A DNA stretch of 64,000 nt from Paraspadella gotoi (Eukaryota > Chaetognatha): NCBI GenBank assembly GCA_051294375.1, contig CM119270.1:3095436-3159435 (forward strand), given 5' to 3'. This document shows, one piece after another, positions 62,799-64,000 of this stretch (position 1 is the first letter of the stretch; each line of letters starts with the position of its first letter). Below the pieces are notes generated by a model that was not told the DNA's origin, did not search any database, and was given only the letters and a program-made list of their open reading frames with translations. The position numbers and the translations under genes were made by a program.

Positions 62799-64000
62799 CC
62801 GTCTTTCTCGTTTTTTATCTCTCACCGATAGAGTGACTTCATCCTCCTCCTCCACTTGGCTCGTGTATAGCGGGCCAGGGCCGGCCCTGTGCAAGGGCGG
62901 AGAAACGATGGGCGCGCCAAAGCCCATGGTCGGTCGGTTGCAAGGGTCGCCCTCCTCGCCGAGGCTACCCAGAGGTTCGGAGCGTTTCCTCGCCCAAGCG
63001 CCGAAAGACATTTCCGAGACGAAGGAGACGTCGTCGGCCTCCACAGGCGTCTTGGCGTTGACGGAGGAAGGACGCCGCTCCGTGGGAAGCATCGACATTC
63101 GCGGGGATCTGAAGGATCTGGTGTTTCGAGGCAAAGAAATGAAAGGATCGATGATGTCATCAACGGAATTAAACTCACAGACCGACCGACAGAGGGATCT
63201 CAACATCAATCGCTCAACATCCAACTTCAAAAAACAATCCTTCGTTTGATTACTAACTATAATTGAAAAATTAAAAATTGATAATTGTCAACGCTGTCTG
63301 TCATCACCTTTATAATTGTTCCGTCAATAATCAAATTTGTCTAATGCTTGGCTTCACTTCTTAATTACCCCCTTCATTTAGTGATTAAATATTAACCAGG
63401 TTATGTCATGTGATGTCATAATTGTCATATATCTTACTTGGGCCTTCCCTCTTCCTCCTTTTCCTTCCCGTTTCCTCCATCTCCGCCGAACAAACTATCG
63501 TCCGCCAATCGATCCGTATTTTTCTCGAAGACTTCGTCGGGACGAAATCTATTCTCTTTCTCGAATTCTCTCTGTTCCTCGTCGATGCGGCGTCGCGCTC
63601 CCTCGGCGTCCATGACCTCGGCTTCGTCGAAGAGCGATTCCGAGAGCTGCTGCGGCGACGCCGTAGCGTCGAAGGGGTTGACGGCGCCGCCGCCGCCGCC
63701 GACGGAAAGGGAAAGTTCGAAGACGCCGCCACCGTCGGGAGTAGGGAAGGAGATGTCGGTGAGTTCGAAACGGGATGGAAGAGATTTCGGAAGGCCCTGC
63801 GAAATTTTAGGATTTGGATATTGATTGGTTGATTGATGATTGGATTCACTGGTTGATTGATGATTAGATTCACTGGTTGATTGATGATTTTATTCCATGA
63901 TGAATTGATGATTCAACTTCGACGATTGATTTTATTGATTGATTGATCACTATCACCTCCACGTCCACATCCAAAACGGAGGCGTTCTGCGTGTCGGTGG
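54125..64000 (-). CDS. CEP192: Cep192/SPD-2 centrosomal protein with ASH domains, 5' end outside window
   Basis: Scaffold that recruits pericentriolar material, Plk1 and Aurora A to centrioles. Minus-strand exons: 64000-63957 (partial), 63796-63438, 63198-62826, 62714-62307, 62243-59039, 58901-58282, 57849-57565, 57446-57102, 56770-56475, 56373-56102, 55799-55613, 55528-55223, 54958-54641, 54573-54419 and 54254-54125. Most junctions that I checked keep phase; the 55613 donor (GTTCGT) is weak. The N-terminal half is Ser-rich and disordered. ASH/MSP-like beta domains follow: FKFPGVCCLGMSLQGFL, LAWSGVAVGKKESLSL, DRKDIIIQRGEEYPLRIVF, SGKNVVVKFQVTNVGSRTG and a final VPIEFRPPEKGTFSTNVVV. The serial ASH domains and the centrosomal FPGVCCLG-type block point to Cep192 more than to Hydin. 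In exon 58901-58282 the frame changes by one base near 58648, between KIDPNGP and FEVDVCGFDPQ, probably an assembly indel. Confidence 0.87.
55962..56088 (+). repeat. Dispersed repeat family A, diverged copy in a Cep192 intron
   Basis: AATTGATAGGAAAGCAAAGC and CTTGTCCGAAGTCAGGGTCA are recognisable, with a degraded TTGGTTCTACAAATTTTAT end. It abuts the donor of Cep192 exon 56373-56102. Confidence 0.55.
56416..56460. repeat. (GA)n microsatellite
   Basis: GA run beside the donor of Cep192 exon 56770-56475. Similar short runs occur at 57440-57515 and 62757-62800 (CT). Confidence 0.85.
57955..58165 (-). repeat. tRNA-like SINE in a Cep192 intron (third family)
   Basis: Read on the minus strand, the element has CAGCTCGTCATGCTTGGACA (A-box-like) and GCGTTCAATCCCTCACGG, the latter matching a Pol III B box (GTTCAATCC). 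It continues into TCACGCTGG and ends in two copies of a roughly 20-base unit containing GAGACATATGTGATGCC (plus-strand reading, 57955-58005). No coding capacity. The sequence differs from family B. Confidence 0.45.

Overview
The window is animal (metazoan) nuclear DNA. Coding exons are GC-rich and are separated by short, AT-rich introns, mostly GT-AG, full of simple repeats. The gene content (Musashi, a dispanin/CD225 protein, the sperm Ca2+ channel subunit CatSper2, NT5DC2/3, TTC39, an FGD-type RhoGEF and Cep192/SPD-2) fits an invertebrate with flagellated sperm. I cannot name the phylum. Several N-runs are present, and parts of the sequence carry dense single-base indels.

Layout. Plus strand: musashi (about 1.1-5.3 kb, one internal exon hidden in an N gap), a four-exon dispanin-like gene (7.0-8.5 kb), catsper2 (12.1-24.7 kb, at least 18 exons), MYND-finger gene 1 (25.6-28.2 kb) and MYND-finger gene 2 (39.8-41.3 kb, possibly from 37.5 kb). 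Minus strand: an NT5DC2/3-like HAD 5'-nucleotidase (47.35-42.05 kb, tail-to-tail with MYND gene 2), an intronless TTC39/Iml2-family gene (49.56-47.70 kb), a three-exon FGD-type RhoGEF (53.57-50.05 kb) and a many-exon Cep192/SPD-2 gene (from beyond 64.0 down to 54.1 kb).

The 28.4-47.6 kb interval is a mosaic. A clean set of MYND2 and NT5DC exons occurs once, and indel-ridden copies of the same exons lie at about 28.4-36.9 and 43.5-45.6 kb. A 1.55-kb stretch is identical between the two noisy blocks as far as I compared it. I read this as a gap-filling or assembly artefact, not a biological duplication; it should be resolved before any gene count is trusted.

The most unusual biology is in catsper2. 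The 3' end of one coding exon, with its splice donor, has been amplified into about 27 tandem copies of a 125-bp unit filling the following intron. A second repeat family runs into the acceptor of the preceding exon. The end of the S4 exon is duplicated in its downstream intron with only synonymous-type differences. The window also contains two paralogous coiled-coil/low-complexity proteins with a C-terminal variant MYND finger, and three dispersed repeat families, two of them apparently tRNA-derived. The genes do not form an operon-like pathway; CatSper2 (sperm flagellum) and Cep192 (centrosome) are only broadly related in cell biology.
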